Shown piece after piece: positions 33,594 through 42,662 of a DNA stretch of 64,000 bases (position 1 is its first letter; each line of letters starts with the position of its first letter). This DNA comes from Pseudomonas sp. MPC6 (GTDB lineage Bacteria > Pseudomonadota > Gammaproteobacteria > Pseudomonadales > Pseudomonadaceae), in NCBI RefSeq assembly GCF_006094435.1, contig NZ_CP034783.1:4491001-4555000 (forward strand), written 5' to 3'. The notes beneath the pieces were generated by a model, which was not told the origin of the DNA, did not search any database, and saw nothing but the letters and a program-made list of their open reading frames with translations. The position numbers and the translations under genes are program-made.

Positions 33594-34478
33594 ATGTTGC
33601 ACGCCATCGATACCCTCGCCCCGCCGCTCACGGCCGACCTCCAGGCCCAGTTGGCGCTGCACTTCCCCCAGCGCACGCTGGAGCTCGCAGGCGCCCGCCA
33701 GGCCGTGCGCGAATGCGGGGCCGGGCCGGCCATCGTGTTGCTGCACGGGATCGGCTCGGGCTCGGCGTCGTGGCTGCAAGTGGCGCAGGAGTTGGGCCAA
33801 AGTGCCCGGGTGATCGCCTGGGACGCGCCCGGCTATGGCGACTCTACGCCGCTCAGGGCCTTGGCCCCGGACGCTTCGGACTACGCCGAACGGCTGCTGC
33901 AGATGCTCGACGCCCTGGACATCCAGCGCTGTGTGCTGGTGGGTCACTCCCTGGGGGCGATCACCGCCACCGCGTTCGCCAGCGGCGTGCACCAGCAGCG
34001 CATCAGCCGCCTGGTCTTGATCAGCCCGGCCCAGGGCTACGGCCATCCGTCGCGCGCCTTGCAACGCCAGGACGTGCGCAACAAACGCCTGCGCGCCCTG
34101 GAGCAACTGGGCATCCCGGGCATGGCCGAGCAACGCAGTGCCTACATGCTCTCGCCCCACGCCAGCCCCAAGGCACAGGCCTGGGTGCAGTGGAACATGG
34201 CCCGGCTCAATCCCGAGGGCTATCGCCAGGCCATCGAGCTGCTGTGCGGCGATGACCTGCTGCGCCACGCGCCGCTGTCGATGCCGTGCGAAGTGCATTG
34301 CGGCGAAGCCGACGGCATCACCGCGCCCGAAAGCTGCCTGACCCTGGCCAAGGCCCTGGGCGGCACGTTCAACCTTATCGCCGATGCCGGGCACGCCAGC
34401 CCCATCGAACAACCTTGTGTGGTGGCGGGCCGTCTGGCCTGTGCCATCAAAGAATCCCTGACAGGTGCATCGCTATGA
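33594..34478 (+). CDS. Alpha/beta hydrolase, possible ring-cleavage-product hydrolase
   Basis: 294 residues. Oxyanion region LLHGIGSGSASW, nucleophile elbow GHSLG (Ser), Asp near CGEADGITAPESC and His in DAGHASPIEQP complete the triad. The lid region is ordinary for BphD/MhpC-like C-C hydrolases or enol-lactone hydrolases. Only 4 bases separate it from the cupin stop, and its own stop overlaps the IclR start (ATGA). With an extradiol-type enzyme in the same operon, a role in hydrolysing a ring-opened product is reasonable but not proven. Confidence 0.88.
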   Translation: MLHAIDTLAPPLTADLQAQLALHFPQRTLELAGARQAVRECGAGPAIVLLHGIGSGSASWLQVAQELGQSARVIAWDAPGYGDSTPLRALAPDASDYAERLLQMLDALDIQRCVLVGHSLGAITATAFASGVHQQRISRLVLISPAQGYGHPSRALQRQDVRNKRLRALEQLGIPGMAEQRSAYMLSPHASPKAQAWVQWNMARLNPEGYRQAIELLCGDDLLRHAPLSMPCEVHCGEADGITAPESCLTLAKALGGTFNLIADAGHASPIEQPCVVAGRLACAIKESLTGASL

Positions 34479-35311
34479 ACGATTCAGATCTGCTGAAGGA
34501 CGCTCAGGACAAATACATCGTGCCGGGCCTGGAGCGCGGCCTGCTGCTGCTCTGCGAGTTCAGCCGGCGCAACCGCACGCTGACCGCGCCGGAACTGGCC
34601 CGGCGCCTGGCGCTGCCGCGCTCGACGATTTTCCGCTTGCTGACGACCCTGGAAACCATGGGCTTCGTCACCCGCAGCGGCAATGAATATCGCCTGGGCA
34701 TGTCGGTGCTGCGCCTGGGCTTCGAGTACCTGGCCTCGCTGGAGCTGACCGAACTCGGCCAGCCGCTGCTGGCCCGCCTGTGCGACCGCCTCAACTACCC
34801 GAGCAACCTGGTGGTGCGCGACGGCCGTTCGATCGTCTACGTGGCCAAGGTCTCGCCGCCGTCGGTGTTCTCCAGCGCGGTGAATGTCGGCACCCGCCTG
34901 CCCGCCCACGCCACGGTCCTGGGGCGCATCCTGCTCGAAGACCTGTCGCTGGCCGAGCTGCGCGAGCTGTACCCGGAAGATCACCTGGAGCAGTTCTCGC
35001 CCTGCACGCCGAAAACCGTGATGGAGCTGTTCGACATGGTCCAGGCCGACCGTCAGCGCGGGTTTGTCAGCGGTGAAGGCTTCTTCGAGTCAGCGATTTC
35101 GACCGTTGCCGCACCGGTGCGCGATCAATCCGGGCAGATCGTCGCGGCCCTGGGCGTGACCATTCCGACCACGCAAATCGCCCACGTCAACTTCAACGAA
35201 TTGCTCCTGCAGGTGCGTCGCAGCGCCGACGAGCTGTCGCGGTTGCTCGACTACAACAGCGCGGCCGGCCACGACGGCCAGCAGCGCGTGACCGCCCTGA
35301 TGAGGGATTGA
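34475..35311 (+). CDS. IclR-family transcriptional regulator
   Basis: 278 residues. Winged HTH at about 16-75 (VPGLERGLLLLCEFSRRNRTLTAPELARRLALPRSTIFRLLTTLETMGFVTRSGNEYRLG) and an IclR effector domain (VVRDGRSIVYVAKVSPPSVFSSAVNVGTRLPAHATVLGRILLEDLSLAELRELYP..., GFVSGEGFFESAISTVAAPVRDQSGQIVAALGVTIP). IclR proteins commonly control aromatic catabolism and bind the pathway compound. It is encoded inside the operon, coupled to the hydrolase; the palindrome at 29396 is its likely operator. Confidence 0.93.
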   Translation: MNDSDLLKDAQDKYIVPGLERGLLLLCEFSRRNRTLTAPELARRLALPRSTIFRLLTTLETMGFVTRSGNEYRLGMSVLRLGFEYLASLELTELGQPLLARLCDRLNYPSNLVVRDGRSIVYVAKVSPPSVFSSAVNVGTRLPAHATVLGRILLEDLSLAELRELYPEDHLEQFSPCTPKTVMELFDMVQADRQRGFVSGEGFFESAISTVAAPVRDQSGQIVAALGVTIPTTQIAHVNFNELLLQVRRSADELSRLLDYNSAAGHDGQQRVTALMRD

Positions 35312-35312
35312 G

Positions 35313-36110
35313 ATGAGCCTCTATCAACTGCAAGACAGCACGGCCATCGTGACCGGCGGCTCCTCCGGGATTGGCCTGGCCTGTGTCGAGTTGCTGCTCG
35401 AAGCCGGCGCCGCCGTGGCCTTCTGCGGTCGCGACGAAGACCGCCTGCGTAGCGTCGAAGCCGACCTGCGCCAACGCTTTCCCCACGGGCGGTTGCTGGC
35501 CCGGGTGTGCAACGTGCTCGACGCGGATTCGGTCAACGCCTTTGCCGCCGCCAGCCTGGCCGCACTGGGCCCGGCCAGCGTGCTGATCAACAACGCCGGA
35601 CAAGGTCGGGTCTCGACCTTCGCCGACACCACCGACAGCGCCTGGACCGAAGAGCTGAACCTGAAATTCTTCTCGGTGATCAACCCGGTTCGCGCCTTCA
35701 AGGCGCAGCTGCAAGCTCAACCGAACGCGGCCATCGTCTGCGTCAATTCGCTGCTGGCCAGCCAGCCGGAGCCGCACATGGTCGCCACCTCGGCCGCCCG
35801 CGCCGGGGTGATGAACCTGGTGCGCTCGATGGCCACCGAATTCGCCGTCGATGGCATTCGGGTCAACGGCATCCTGATCGGCCTGGTCGAGTCCGGGCAG
35901 TGGCGCCGGCGTTTCGAAGCCCGCGAAGAGCGGGAGCTGGACTGGAGCCAATGGACCGCCCGCCTGGCTCGACAAAAACACATTCCCTTGGGGCGCCTGG
36001 GCCTGCCGATTGAAGCGGCCCGCGCGATCCTGTTTCTGGCCTCGCCTCTGTCGGCTTACACCACAGGCAGCCATATCGATGTTTCCGGAGGCCTGTCCCG
36101 CCATGCGTAA
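35313..36110 (+). CDS. Short-chain dehydrogenase/reductase (SDR 2 of the operon)
   Basis: 265 residues starting one base after the IclR stop (TGAGATG). TGGSSGIG opens the nucleotide fold; FCGRDE suggests NADP. INNAGQGR, the Ser of NSLLASQPEPH and a C-terminal DVSGGLSRHA are present. The usual catalytic YxxxK is replaced: the sequence at that place reads HMVATSAARAGVMNLV, with no Tyr and no Lys. If the reading is right, this SDR has lost the standard catalytic pair and may not be a classical dehydrogenase. The ThDP enzyme start lies inside its last codons (8-base overlap). Confidence 0.85.
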   Translation: MSLYQLQDSTAIVTGGSSGIGLACVELLLEAGAAVAFCGRDEDRLRSVEADLRQRFPHGRLLARVCNVLDADSVNAFAAASLAALGPASVLINNAGQGRVSTFADTTDSAWTEELNLKFFSVINPVRAFKAQLQAQPNAAIVCVNSLLASQPEPHMVATSAARAGVMNLVRSMATEFAVDGIRVNGILIGLVESGQWRRRFEAREERELDWSQWTARLARQKHIPLGRLGLPIEAARAILFLASPLSAYTTGSHIDVSGGLSRHA

Positions 36111-37785
36111 TGAAAATACTGTCACCGTTGGCGCTGCCATCACCGCGTTCCTCGAGCAATGCGAGGTCAAGGCCGCGTTCGGCGTGATCTCGATCCACAA
36201 CATGCCGATCCTCGATGCGTTCGCCGTGCGCGGCAACATCCGCTTCGTCATGGCCCGGGGTGAAGCCGGCGCCACCAACATGGCCGATGCCTATGCCCGC
36301 ACCACCGGTGGCCTGGGCGTGTGCCTGACGTCCACCGGCACCGCGGCCGGCAACGCCGCCGGAGCACTGGTCGAAGCATTGACCGCCGGCACGCCGCTGC
36401 TGCACATCACCGGGCAGATCGAAACGCCGTACCTGGATCAGGAATTCGCCTACATCCACGAAGCCCGCGATCAGCTGACCATGCTCAAGGCCGTGTCGAA
36501 GGCCGCGTTCCGCGTGCGCAGCGTCGAGACCGCGATCAGCACCCTGAAGCTGGCCGTGCAGACTGCACTGACCGCGCCTACCGGGCCGGTCAGCGTGGAA
36601 ATCCCGATCGATATCCAGTCGACCTTTATCCCGATGCCCACCGACCTGTCGCCATTGCCGATCCCGGTAGCCGTGCCCGCGCCCGAAGCGCTGGACCTGG
36701 TCGCCGAACGCCTGGCCAGTGCCACTCGCCCGCTGCTGTGGCTGGGCGGTGGCGCGCGACATGCCGGGCCACAGGTCAAACGCCTGCTGGACATGGGCGT
36801 CGGCGTGATCACCTCGACTCAAGGTCGCGGCGTGGTCAACGAAGACGACGAACGCTGCCTGGGCGCGTTCTCGCAAAACAAACTGGTCGAGCAGTTCCTT
36901 CAAAGCTGCGACGCCCTGCTGATCGCCGGCTCCCGCTTGCGCAGCAACGAGACCTTCAAGTACGCGCTGAAGTTGCCGCGCAACACCTTGCGCATCGACG
37001 CCAACCCGGCCATCGAAGGGCGCAGCTACAACAGCGAGCTGTTTATCTGCGGTGACGCGGCGCTGGCCCTCGAAGGCCTGGCCGACCGTCTCGAAGGTCG
37101 CCTGCAGATCGACCCGACGTTCCTCGCCGAGCTCAAGGCCGTTCGCGAAAAATCCCGCACGCAACTGATCGCCGACCTCGGCCCCTACTCGGCCATGGTC
37201 GAACAGCTGCAAGCCAGCACCGGGCGCAATTTCTCCTGGGTGCGCGACGTCACGCTGTCCAACAGCATCTGGGGCAACCGCCTGCTGACGCTGTACCACG
37301 CACGCGCCGGCGTGCATGCCCTTGGCGGCGGCATTGGCCAGGGCTTGTCGATGGGGATTGGCGCGGCGGTCGCGGCGGCGGAAACGGCACCGGAGCGCAA
37401 GGTCTTCGCCCTGGCCGGTGACGGCGGTTTCATCCTTAACCTCGGTGAGCTGGCGACCCTGGTGCAAGAGAACGCCAACGTGGTGATCCTGCTGATGAAC
37501 GACCAGCGCTATGGCGTGATCCGCAATATCCAGGACGCGGTCTACGGCAGCCGTCACTGCTACGTCGACCTGCACACCCCGGATTATTCCAAGCTGGCCG
37601 AATCGCTGAACCTGCGCCACGGCCTGGTCACCGACCTGAAGGATTTCGGCAAGGTCGTCGACGGCGCGCTGGCGCAACCCGGTCCGTTCCTGCTGGAAGT
37701 CGACATGCTCGCCGTCGGCAGCTTCGCCACCCAGTTCGCCGGCCCGCCCAACAGCGAAACCAAAGCGCAGAAAGCCACGGCTTGA
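36103..37785 (+). CDS. ThDP-dependent enzyme, acetolactate synthase / carboligase-like
   Basis: 560 residues from ATG 36103. The N-terminal PYR domain has the cofactor-activating Glu in MARGEAGATNMADAYAR. The middle domain lies at about 190-330. The PP domain has GDGGFILNLGELATLVQENANVVILLMNDQRYG, the GDG...N magnesium/ThDP motif. The enzyme should decarboxylate a 2-keto acid or join or split carbon-carbon bonds next to a carbonyl. It keeps the Glu, unlike the gcl product at 54106. It differs from true AHAS in lacking an obvious regulatory subunit gene nearby. A role in cleaving a ring-derived 2-keto acid is a guess. Confidence 0.9.
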   Translation: MRNENTVTVGAAITAFLEQCEVKAAFGVISIHNMPILDAFAVRGNIRFVMARGEAGATNMADAYARTTGGLGVCLTSTGTAAGNAAGALVEALTAGTPLLHITGQIETPYLDQEFAYIHEARDQLTMLKAVSKAAFRVRSVETAISTLKLAVQTALTAPTGPVSVEIPIDIQSTFIPMPTDLSPLPIPVAVPAPEALDLVAERLASATRPLLWLGGGARHAGPQVKRLLDMGVGVITSTQGRGVVNEDDERCLGAFSQNKLVEQFLQSCDALLIAGSRLRSNETFKYALKLPRNTLRIDANPAIEGRSYNSELFICGDAALALEGLADRLEGRLQIDPTFLAELKAVREKSRTQLIADLGPYSAMVEQLQASTGRNFSWVRDVTLSNSIWGNRLLTLYHARAGVHALGGGIGQGLSMGIGAAVAAAETAPERKVFALAGDGGFILNLGELATLVQENANVVILLMNDQRYGVIRNIQDAVYGSRHCYVDLHTPDYSKLAESLNLRHGLVTDLKDFGKVVDGALAQPGPFLLEVDMLAVGSFATQFAGPPNSETKAQKATA

Positions 37786-37795
37786 GGACTTCGTC

Positions 37796-38599
37796 ATGTT
37801 GCACATCACCATGATCGGCTGCGGCGCCATTGGCGTCGGCGTGCTCGAACTGCTGGAGAAAGACCCGCAGCTGTGCGTCGACTACGTGATCGCCTCGGCC
37901 GGTTCGGAAGCGCTTGTCCGTCAACGGCTGGCCAGTTTCAAACAACCGCCGCAGGTGCTGACGGCGTTGCCGGCCGATGCGCGCCCCGACCTGTTGGTCG
38001 AGTGCGCCGGCCATCGCGCCATCGAAGAACATGTGTTGCCGGCGCTGGAACGCGGCATCGCCTGCCTGATCGTCTCGGTCGGCGCGCTGTCCGAAGTCGG
38101 CCTGGTGGAACGCCTGGAAGCGGCGGCCGAACGCGGCCAGACCCGCATCGAATTGCTGCCCGGCGCCATTGGCGGCATCGATGCGCTGTCGGCGGCCAAG
38201 GTCGGCGGCCTGGACTCGGTGAATTACACCGGACGCAAACCGGCGCGCGCCTGGAAAAACACCCCGGCTGATCAGGCCTTTGACCTGGACAGCCTTACCG
38301 AAGCCACGGTGATTTTCCAGGGCAGCGCCCGGGAAGCGGCCCGGCTCTACCCGAAGAATGCCAACGTCGCCGCGACCCTGTCGCTGGCCGGGCTCGGCCT
38401 GGATCGCACCCATGTGACGCTGATCGCCGACCCGCTGAGCGAGGAGAACGTGCATCACTTCGAAGCCCGCGGTGCCTTTGGCGGTTTCGAACTGAGCTTG
38501 CGCGGCAAACCGCTGCTGGCCAACCCGAAGACCTCGGCGCTGACCGTGTACAGCGTCGTCCGCGCCTTGGGCAACCATGCCCATGCGATTTCGATTTAG
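37796..38599 (+). CDS. L-aspartate dehydrogenase-like protein (NadX/DUF108 type)
   Basis: 267 residues. Rossmann start MIGCGAIGVGVLELLEKDP, then LLVECAGHRAIEEHVLPALERGIACLIVSVGALSE, and the catalytic-domain text LLPGAIGGIDALSAAKVGGLDSVNYTGRKP followed by the helix-strand FQGSAREAARLYPKNANVAATLSLAGLGLDRT. These are typical of aspartate dehydrogenases, which interconvert aspartate and iminoaspartate or oxaloacetate plus ammonia. In a catabolic operon it may instead act on another amino acid or imine, which would fit a nitrogen-containing substrate (inference). It starts 10 bases after the ThDP gene. Confidence 0.88.
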   Translation: MLHITMIGCGAIGVGVLELLEKDPQLCVDYVIASAGSEALVRQRLASFKQPPQVLTALPADARPDLLVECAGHRAIEEHVLPALERGIACLIVSVGALSEVGLVERLEAAAERGQTRIELLPGAIGGIDALSAAKVGGLDSVNYTGRKPARAWKNTPADQAFDLDSLTEATVIFQGSAREAARLYPKNANVAATLSLAGLGLDRTHVTLIADPLSEENVHHFEARGAFGGFELSLRGKPLLANPKTSALTVYSVVRALGNHAHAISI

Positions 38600-38609
38600 G
38601 GGACAGTCG

Positions 38610-40106
38610 ATGACTCTCGAACAGACTTTACCGATCTGCATTGCCGGCGACTGGCGCCTGGGGCGCGGCGAGCGCTACGCCACCTGCTACCCCGCCACCG
38701 GCGAGGCCGTCGCCTGGCTCAACGCCGCCAGTGTCGACGACGTCGAAGACGCTGTACAAGGTGCGCACCAGGCGTTTTTGCACAGCGGCTGGGCCCAGCG
38801 CAAACCCCACGAGCGCGCCAGCGTGCTGTACCGCATCGCCGAACTGATCCGCGCACGCAGTGAAGAACTGGCGCAATTGCAGCGCCAGGACAACGGCAAA
38901 CCGATCAACGAAACCCGGGCGCTGGTGGCCAGCGCGGCCGGCACCTTCCAGTTCTTCGCCGCGGCCTGTGAAACCCTCGAGGAAACCATCACCCCGTCCC
39001 GTGGTGACTTCGTCAGCATGAGCGTCTACGAGCCGATGGGCGTGATCGCCGCGATCACTCCGTGGAACTCGCCGATTGCCAGCGAAGCGCAGAAGGTCGC
39101 GCCAGCCCTGGCGGCGGGCAACGCGGTGGTGATCAAGCCGGCGGAAATCACCCCGCTGCTGGCCTTGCAACTGGCGCGCATCTGCGAAGAGGCCGGGCTG
39201 CCGAAAGGCTTGCTCAGTGTGTTGCCGGGCAAGGGTGCGCTGCTCGGTGATGCCTTGACGCGTCACCCGCTGGTCAAGCGCGTGTCGTTCACCGGCGGCA
39301 CCAGAACCGGCAAACACATTGCCCATATCGCCGCCGACAAGATGATGCCGGTGTCACTGGAACTGGGCGGCAAATCGCCGACCATCGTCCTCGATGATGC
39401 CGACCTCGACCACGCGGTGGCCGGTGTGCTGTACGGCATCTTCAGTTCGTCGGGCGAAGCCTGCATCGCCGGCTCACGGTTGTTTGTCGCCCGGGCGCTG
39501 TACGAACCGTTCATGGCGCGCCTGGTGGCTGCTGCCGCCGAACTGCGCGTCGGTGATCCGGCCGATGAACGCACGCAGATGGGCCCGTTGATCAGCGCCG
39601 GCCACCGCGAGTCGGTGGAGCGTTATGTTGCTCTTGGGATCGCCGAAGGTGGACGCCTGCTGCTCGGTGGCGAGCGTCCGAGCGGTGGCGTGTACGACCA
39701 GGGTTATTACTACCCGCCGACCATCCTCGAAGGCTTGAACAACAGCCAGCAGGTGTGCCAGGAAGAGATCTTCGGCCCGGTGCTGGTGGCCATGCCGTTC
39801 GATGACGAAGCGCAATTGCTCGAACAGGCCAACGACAGCCTGTATGCGCTCGCCGCCGGCATCTGGACCCGCGATTACAAGCGCGCCTGGGCCCTGGGTC
39901 GAAAAATCCAGGCCGGTACGGTGTGGATCAACACCTACAAGCAGTTCTCGATTTCCACCCCGTTCGGTGGCTGGCGCGACAGCGGTTTGGGCCGGGAAAA
40001 AGGCCGCCTCGGCATCCTGCAGTACATGGAACAGAAGAGCCTCTATTGGGGCATGAATCAACAGCCATTGGCCTGGGCCGGTGTGCAAACGGAGGGTGGG
40101 TTATGA
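38610..40106 (+). CDS. NAD(P)-dependent aldehyde dehydrogenase
   Basis: 498 residues from ATG 38610 (GGGGACAGTCG upstream). Features are ITPWNSPI with the active-site Asn, KPAEITPLLAL for the cofactor, FTGGTRTGK, the general base Glu in SLELGGKSPTIV and the catalytic Cys in SSGEACIAGSRL. Also present are EEIFGPVL and the C-terminal FGGWRDSGLGREKG. It oxidises an aldehyde to an acid; relatives handle semialdehydes from ring-cleavage pathways, benzaldehydes and betaine aldehyde. The stop overlaps the VOC gene start (ATGA). Confidence 0.93.
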   Translation: MTLEQTLPICIAGDWRLGRGERYATCYPATGEAVAWLNAASVDDVEDAVQGAHQAFLHSGWAQRKPHERASVLYRIAELIRARSEELAQLQRQDNGKPINETRALVASAAGTFQFFAAACETLEETITPSRGDFVSMSVYEPMGVIAAITPWNSPIASEAQKVAPALAAGNAVVIKPAEITPLLALQLARICEEAGLPKGLLSVLPGKGALLGDALTRHPLVKRVSFTGGTRTGKHIAHIAADKMMPVSLELGGKSPTIVLDDADLDHAVAGVLYGIFSSSGEACIAGSRLFVARALYEPFMARLVAAAAELRVGDPADERTQMGPLISAGHRESVERYVALGIAEGGRLLLGGERPSGGVYDQGYYYPPTILEGLNNSQQVCQEEIFGPVLVAMPFDDEAQLLEQANDSLYALAAGIWTRDYKRAWALGRKIQAGTVWINTYKQFSISTPFGGWRDSGLGREKGRLGILQYMEQKSLYWGMNQQPLAWAGVQTEGGL

Positions 40107-41068
40107 GCGTTCTAGGTATCGATGAAGTCACCTACGGCGTCGAGGACCTCGCGACCAGCGTGCGGTTCTTCAGCGACTGGGGCTTGAACAAGGTCAGCGA
40201 GCAGCCTGACGAGGTGATTTTCGAAACCCTCAACGGTTGCCGCGTAGTGCTCGCCGACATCAACAAGGCTGGTTTGCCGCCGGCGATCGAAGCCGGTTCG
40301 ACCGTGCGCGAAGTGGTCTGGGGCGTCGAAAGCGCGGCGGACCTGAAGCTGTACAGCGAGCGCATCGCCAACGATCCCGGCTTCATCGAAGCTGACGGGC
40401 GCATCGGTTGCACCGACCCCAATGGCCTGGCGATCCGCCTGCAGGTGACGCGCAAGCGGGAACTGCAGATCGAGTGCAGCGGCCACAACACCTGGCAAAC
40501 CAAAGGCCGGATCAACAAGGCCGCGCCGATCTACGACCACGCCACGCCGATCGAAGTCGGGCACGTGGTGTTCTTCGTCAAGGACGTCAATGCCTGCGAA
40601 GCCTTCTACCACGAGCGTTTCGGCTTCCAGGCCTCGGACCGCTATCCGGACCGCGGCGCGTTCCTGCGCACCGCCGAAGAAGGCGGGCATCACGACCTGT
40701 TCATGCTGCAACTGCCCGCCCCTCGCGCCGGCCTGAACCACGTCGCCTTCACCGTGCGCGATGTACACGAAGTGTTCGGCGGCGGCATGCACATTTCCCG
40801 CCGCGGCTGGGCCACGGAAATCGGCCCCGGCCGGCACCCGGTGTCGTCGGCGTTCTTCTGGTACTTCAAGAACCCGGCCGGCGCGCTGGTCGAGTACTAC
40901 GCCGACGAAGACCAACTGACCGGCGAATGGCAGCCACGCACCTTCGAACCCGGCCCCACGGTATTCGCCGAATGGGCGATCGCCGGCGGCATCGATGGCA
41001 ATACCCGGCGCCAGCAACATGTCGAAGCGCCCCAGGGCAAGTTCCTTACCGACAAGCCGAAATCCTGA
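40103..41068 (+). CDS. VOC-family protein, type I extradiol dioxygenase-like
   Basis: 321 residues made of two vicinal-oxygen-chelate modules. The C-terminal module has a complete iron triad in the usual order: His in PIEVGHVVFFVKD, His in GLNHVAFTVRD and Glu in GALVEYYADED. The N-terminal module (IDEVTYGVEDLATSVRFFSDWGL) lacks ligands, as in true extradiol enzymes. Conserved His for acid-base chemistry may be the GHHDLFML pair. It should open a catechol- or hydroxypyridine-like ring next to two hydroxyls (inference). It is co-translated with the aldehyde dehydrogenase and followed by the flavin monooxygenase. Confidence 0.85.
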   Translation: MSVLGIDEVTYGVEDLATSVRFFSDWGLNKVSEQPDEVIFETLNGCRVVLADINKAGLPPAIEAGSTVREVVWGVESAADLKLYSERIANDPGFIEADGRIGCTDPNGLAIRLQVTRKRELQIECSGHNTWQTKGRINKAAPIYDHATPIEVGHVVFFVKDVNACEAFYHERFGFQASDRYPDRGAFLRTAEEGGHHDLFMLQLPAPRAGLNHVAFTVRDVHEVFGGGMHISRRGWATEIGPGRHPVSSAFFWYFKNPAGALVEYYADEDQLTGEWQPRTFEPGPTVFAEWAIAGGIDGNTRRQQHVEAPQGKFLTDKPKS

Positions 41069-41081
41069 GCAGGAGTTGCCC

Positions 41082-42224
41082 ATGTCTTCACTCAATATTG
41101 CGATTGCCGGTGCCGGTATCGGTGGCCTGACCGCCGCCATTGCCCTGGTCCGTGCCGGGCATAACGTCACCGTATTCGAACAGTCGAAAGCCTTTTTGCG
41201 GGTCGGTGCCGACATCAATCTGACGCCGAACGCCGTGCGTGCCCTGGATGGTTTAGGGGTCGGCGCTGCGGTGCGTATTCCTGCCGCTCGCCCCACGCAC
41301 CGGATCAGCCGGATGTGGGACAGCGGCGAGGAAACCTCGCGCCTGGAAATGTCCGATGCCGCCGAACAGAAATACGGTGCGCCGCAGCTGACCATCCACC
41401 GCGCCGATCTGCTGACCGCGCTGGCGGACGTCTTCCCGCAGGAGCAGGTGAAGTTTGGCAAACGCGCCGAGCGCGTCGTGCAAACCGCCGACGGCATCGA
41501 GTTGCACTTCAAGGATGGCAGCCGCCACGTCACCGACCTGTTGATCGGCGCCGACGGCATCCATTCGGTGGTGCGTAATGCGCTGTTCGGTGACGAGCAA
41601 CCGCGCTTTACCGGGGTGGTTGCCTACCGTGCCGTCGTACCTGCCGAAAGCGTGGCTCATGTGCCGAATATCCAGGCGTTCACCAAATGGTGGGGCCCTA
41701 CCCCCGAAAGCCAGATCGTGACCTTTCCGCTGAACCAGGGCCGGGACATCTTCATTTTCGCCACCACCGCCCAGGACAGCTGGCATGAAGAGTCCTGGAC
41801 CAGCGCCGGCGATGTCGACGAGTTGCGCAGCCACTATCAGGACTTCCATCCGGATGCCCGCGCCCTGCTCGATGCGTGCAACGAGGTGCTCAAGACCGCG
41901 TTGTATGAACGCGACCCGCTGCCGTTCTGGTCCAAAGGCGCGATGACCCTGCTGGGCGATGCCTGCCACCCGATGATGCCGTTCATGGCGCAAGGTGCCG
42001 GCCAGGCGATCGAGGATGCGGTGGTGCTCGCTCGCCATTTGCAAGACCTGACCGGCACCGCGCAGATCGCCGATGCCCTGCAGGCTTATCAGCAGGCGCG
42101 ACTGCAACGTACCAGCCAGATCCAGATCGGCTCGCGCGGCAACCAATGGCTCAAGGAAGGCGGCAACGCCGACTGGGTGTATGGCTACGACGCCTGGGCC
42201 GTGCCGACATCAGACGCGGCCTGA
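41082..42224 (+). CDS. FAD-dependent aromatic monooxygenase, NicC/salicylate-hydroxylase-like
   Basis: 380 residues from ATG 41082 (GCAGGAGTT upstream). GAGIGGLTAAIAL (FAD Rossmann), the middle DG motif GADGIHSVVR and the late GD motif LLGDACHPMMPFMAQGAGQAIEDA are all present. The C-terminal end WLKEGGNADWVYGYDAW closely recalls 6-hydroxynicotinate 3-monooxygenase (NicC), which hydroxylates with loss of a carboxylate. Salicylate 1-hydroxylase and 3-hydroxybenzoate hydroxylases are alternatives. It probably makes the dihydroxylated ring for the neighbouring extradiol-type enzyme (inference). Confidence 0.9.
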   Translation: MSSLNIAIAGAGIGGLTAAIALVRAGHNVTVFEQSKAFLRVGADINLTPNAVRALDGLGVGAAVRIPAARPTHRISRMWDSGEETSRLEMSDAAEQKYGAPQLTIHRADLLTALADVFPQEQVKFGKRAERVVQTADGIELHFKDGSRHVTDLLIGADGIHSVVRNALFGDEQPRFTGVVAYRAVVPAESVAHVPNIQAFTKWWGPTPESQIVTFPLNQGRDIFIFATTAQDSWHEESWTSAGDVDELRSHYQDFHPDARALLDACNEVLKTALYERDPLPFWSKGAMTLLGDACHPMMPFMAQGAGQAIEDAVVLARHLQDLTGTAQIADALQAYQQARLQRTSQIQIGSRGNQWLKEGGNADWVYGYDAWAVPTSDAA

Positions 42225-42238
42225 ACCGGGACACGAAC

Positions 42239-42412
42239 ATGAGCGAAGCCCTGCGTTTGCCGCCGAGCCTTCTGCCGAGCCTGCTGCCGACAACCAACGT
42301 CGAGCTCGAACGCTCGGCCTGGGGCGTGTTCAGCAGCGCAGTGTTCCCGACATACGACTTTATTCCCGTGCGCGAAATGATCCGCGAACGGGTATGCAAT
42401 GGAGGTCAATGA
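42239..42412 (+). CDS. 57-residue protein of unknown function
   Basis: MSEALRLPPSLLPSLLPTTNVELERSAWGVFSSAVFPTYDFIPVREMIRERVCNGGQ. It starts 14 bases after the monooxygenase stop and ends one base before the next ATG, so it is packed as a real operon gene. It has no signal peptide or cysteine cluster. I recognise no family. It could be a small partner of the oxygenase system. Confidence 0.6.
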   Translation: MSEALRLPPSLLPSLLPTTNVELERSAWGVFSSAVFPTYDFIPVREMIRERVCNGGQ

Positions 42413-42413
42413 G

Positions 42414-42641
42414 ATGAGCAATACCGAACCCTACCTGCAGCCCCATCAGGCTCGCAAACGGCCCAACACCCAGTTCGAAGAGTTGCTCGGCGACTCCATC
42501 GAACGCGCGTTCGGCCATGGCGTGACCGAGCTGCCCGACCTGCTCGCGCACCTGAACCTGGCCGGGCCGCCCTGCCCGCTGACCACCGGCGAGTGGACTG
42601 CGGATGCCTATAAAACCCTGATGGCTCGGCTGGGCGAATGA
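42414..42641 (+). CDS. Recombinase-like helix-turn-helix domain protein
   Basis: 75 residues. ATG 42414 is preferred over the in-frame ATG 42399 because GGAGGT lies 7 bases upstream. NTQFEELLGDSIERAFGHGVTELPDLLAHLNLAGPPCPLTTGEWTADAYKTLMARLGE resembles the recombinase-type HTH small proteins I recall next to Rieske oxygenase genes. The name comes from fold similarity to the recombinase C-terminus; whether it binds DNA is unknown. Confidence 0.65.
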   Translation: MSNTEPYLQPHQARKRPNTQFEELLGDSIERAFGHGVTELPDLLAHLNLAGPPCPLTTGEWTADAYKTLMARLGE

Positions 42642-42662
42642 CCCGCCGGAGGACAATAAGAA

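Noticed and set aside
35863..37830. 655-codon minus-strand open frame
   Set aside because: Antisense of the ThDP enzyme and SDR genes; no domain or start signal.
40112..41560. 482-codon minus-strand open frame
   Set aside because: Shadow of the VOC protein and flavin monooxygenase genes.
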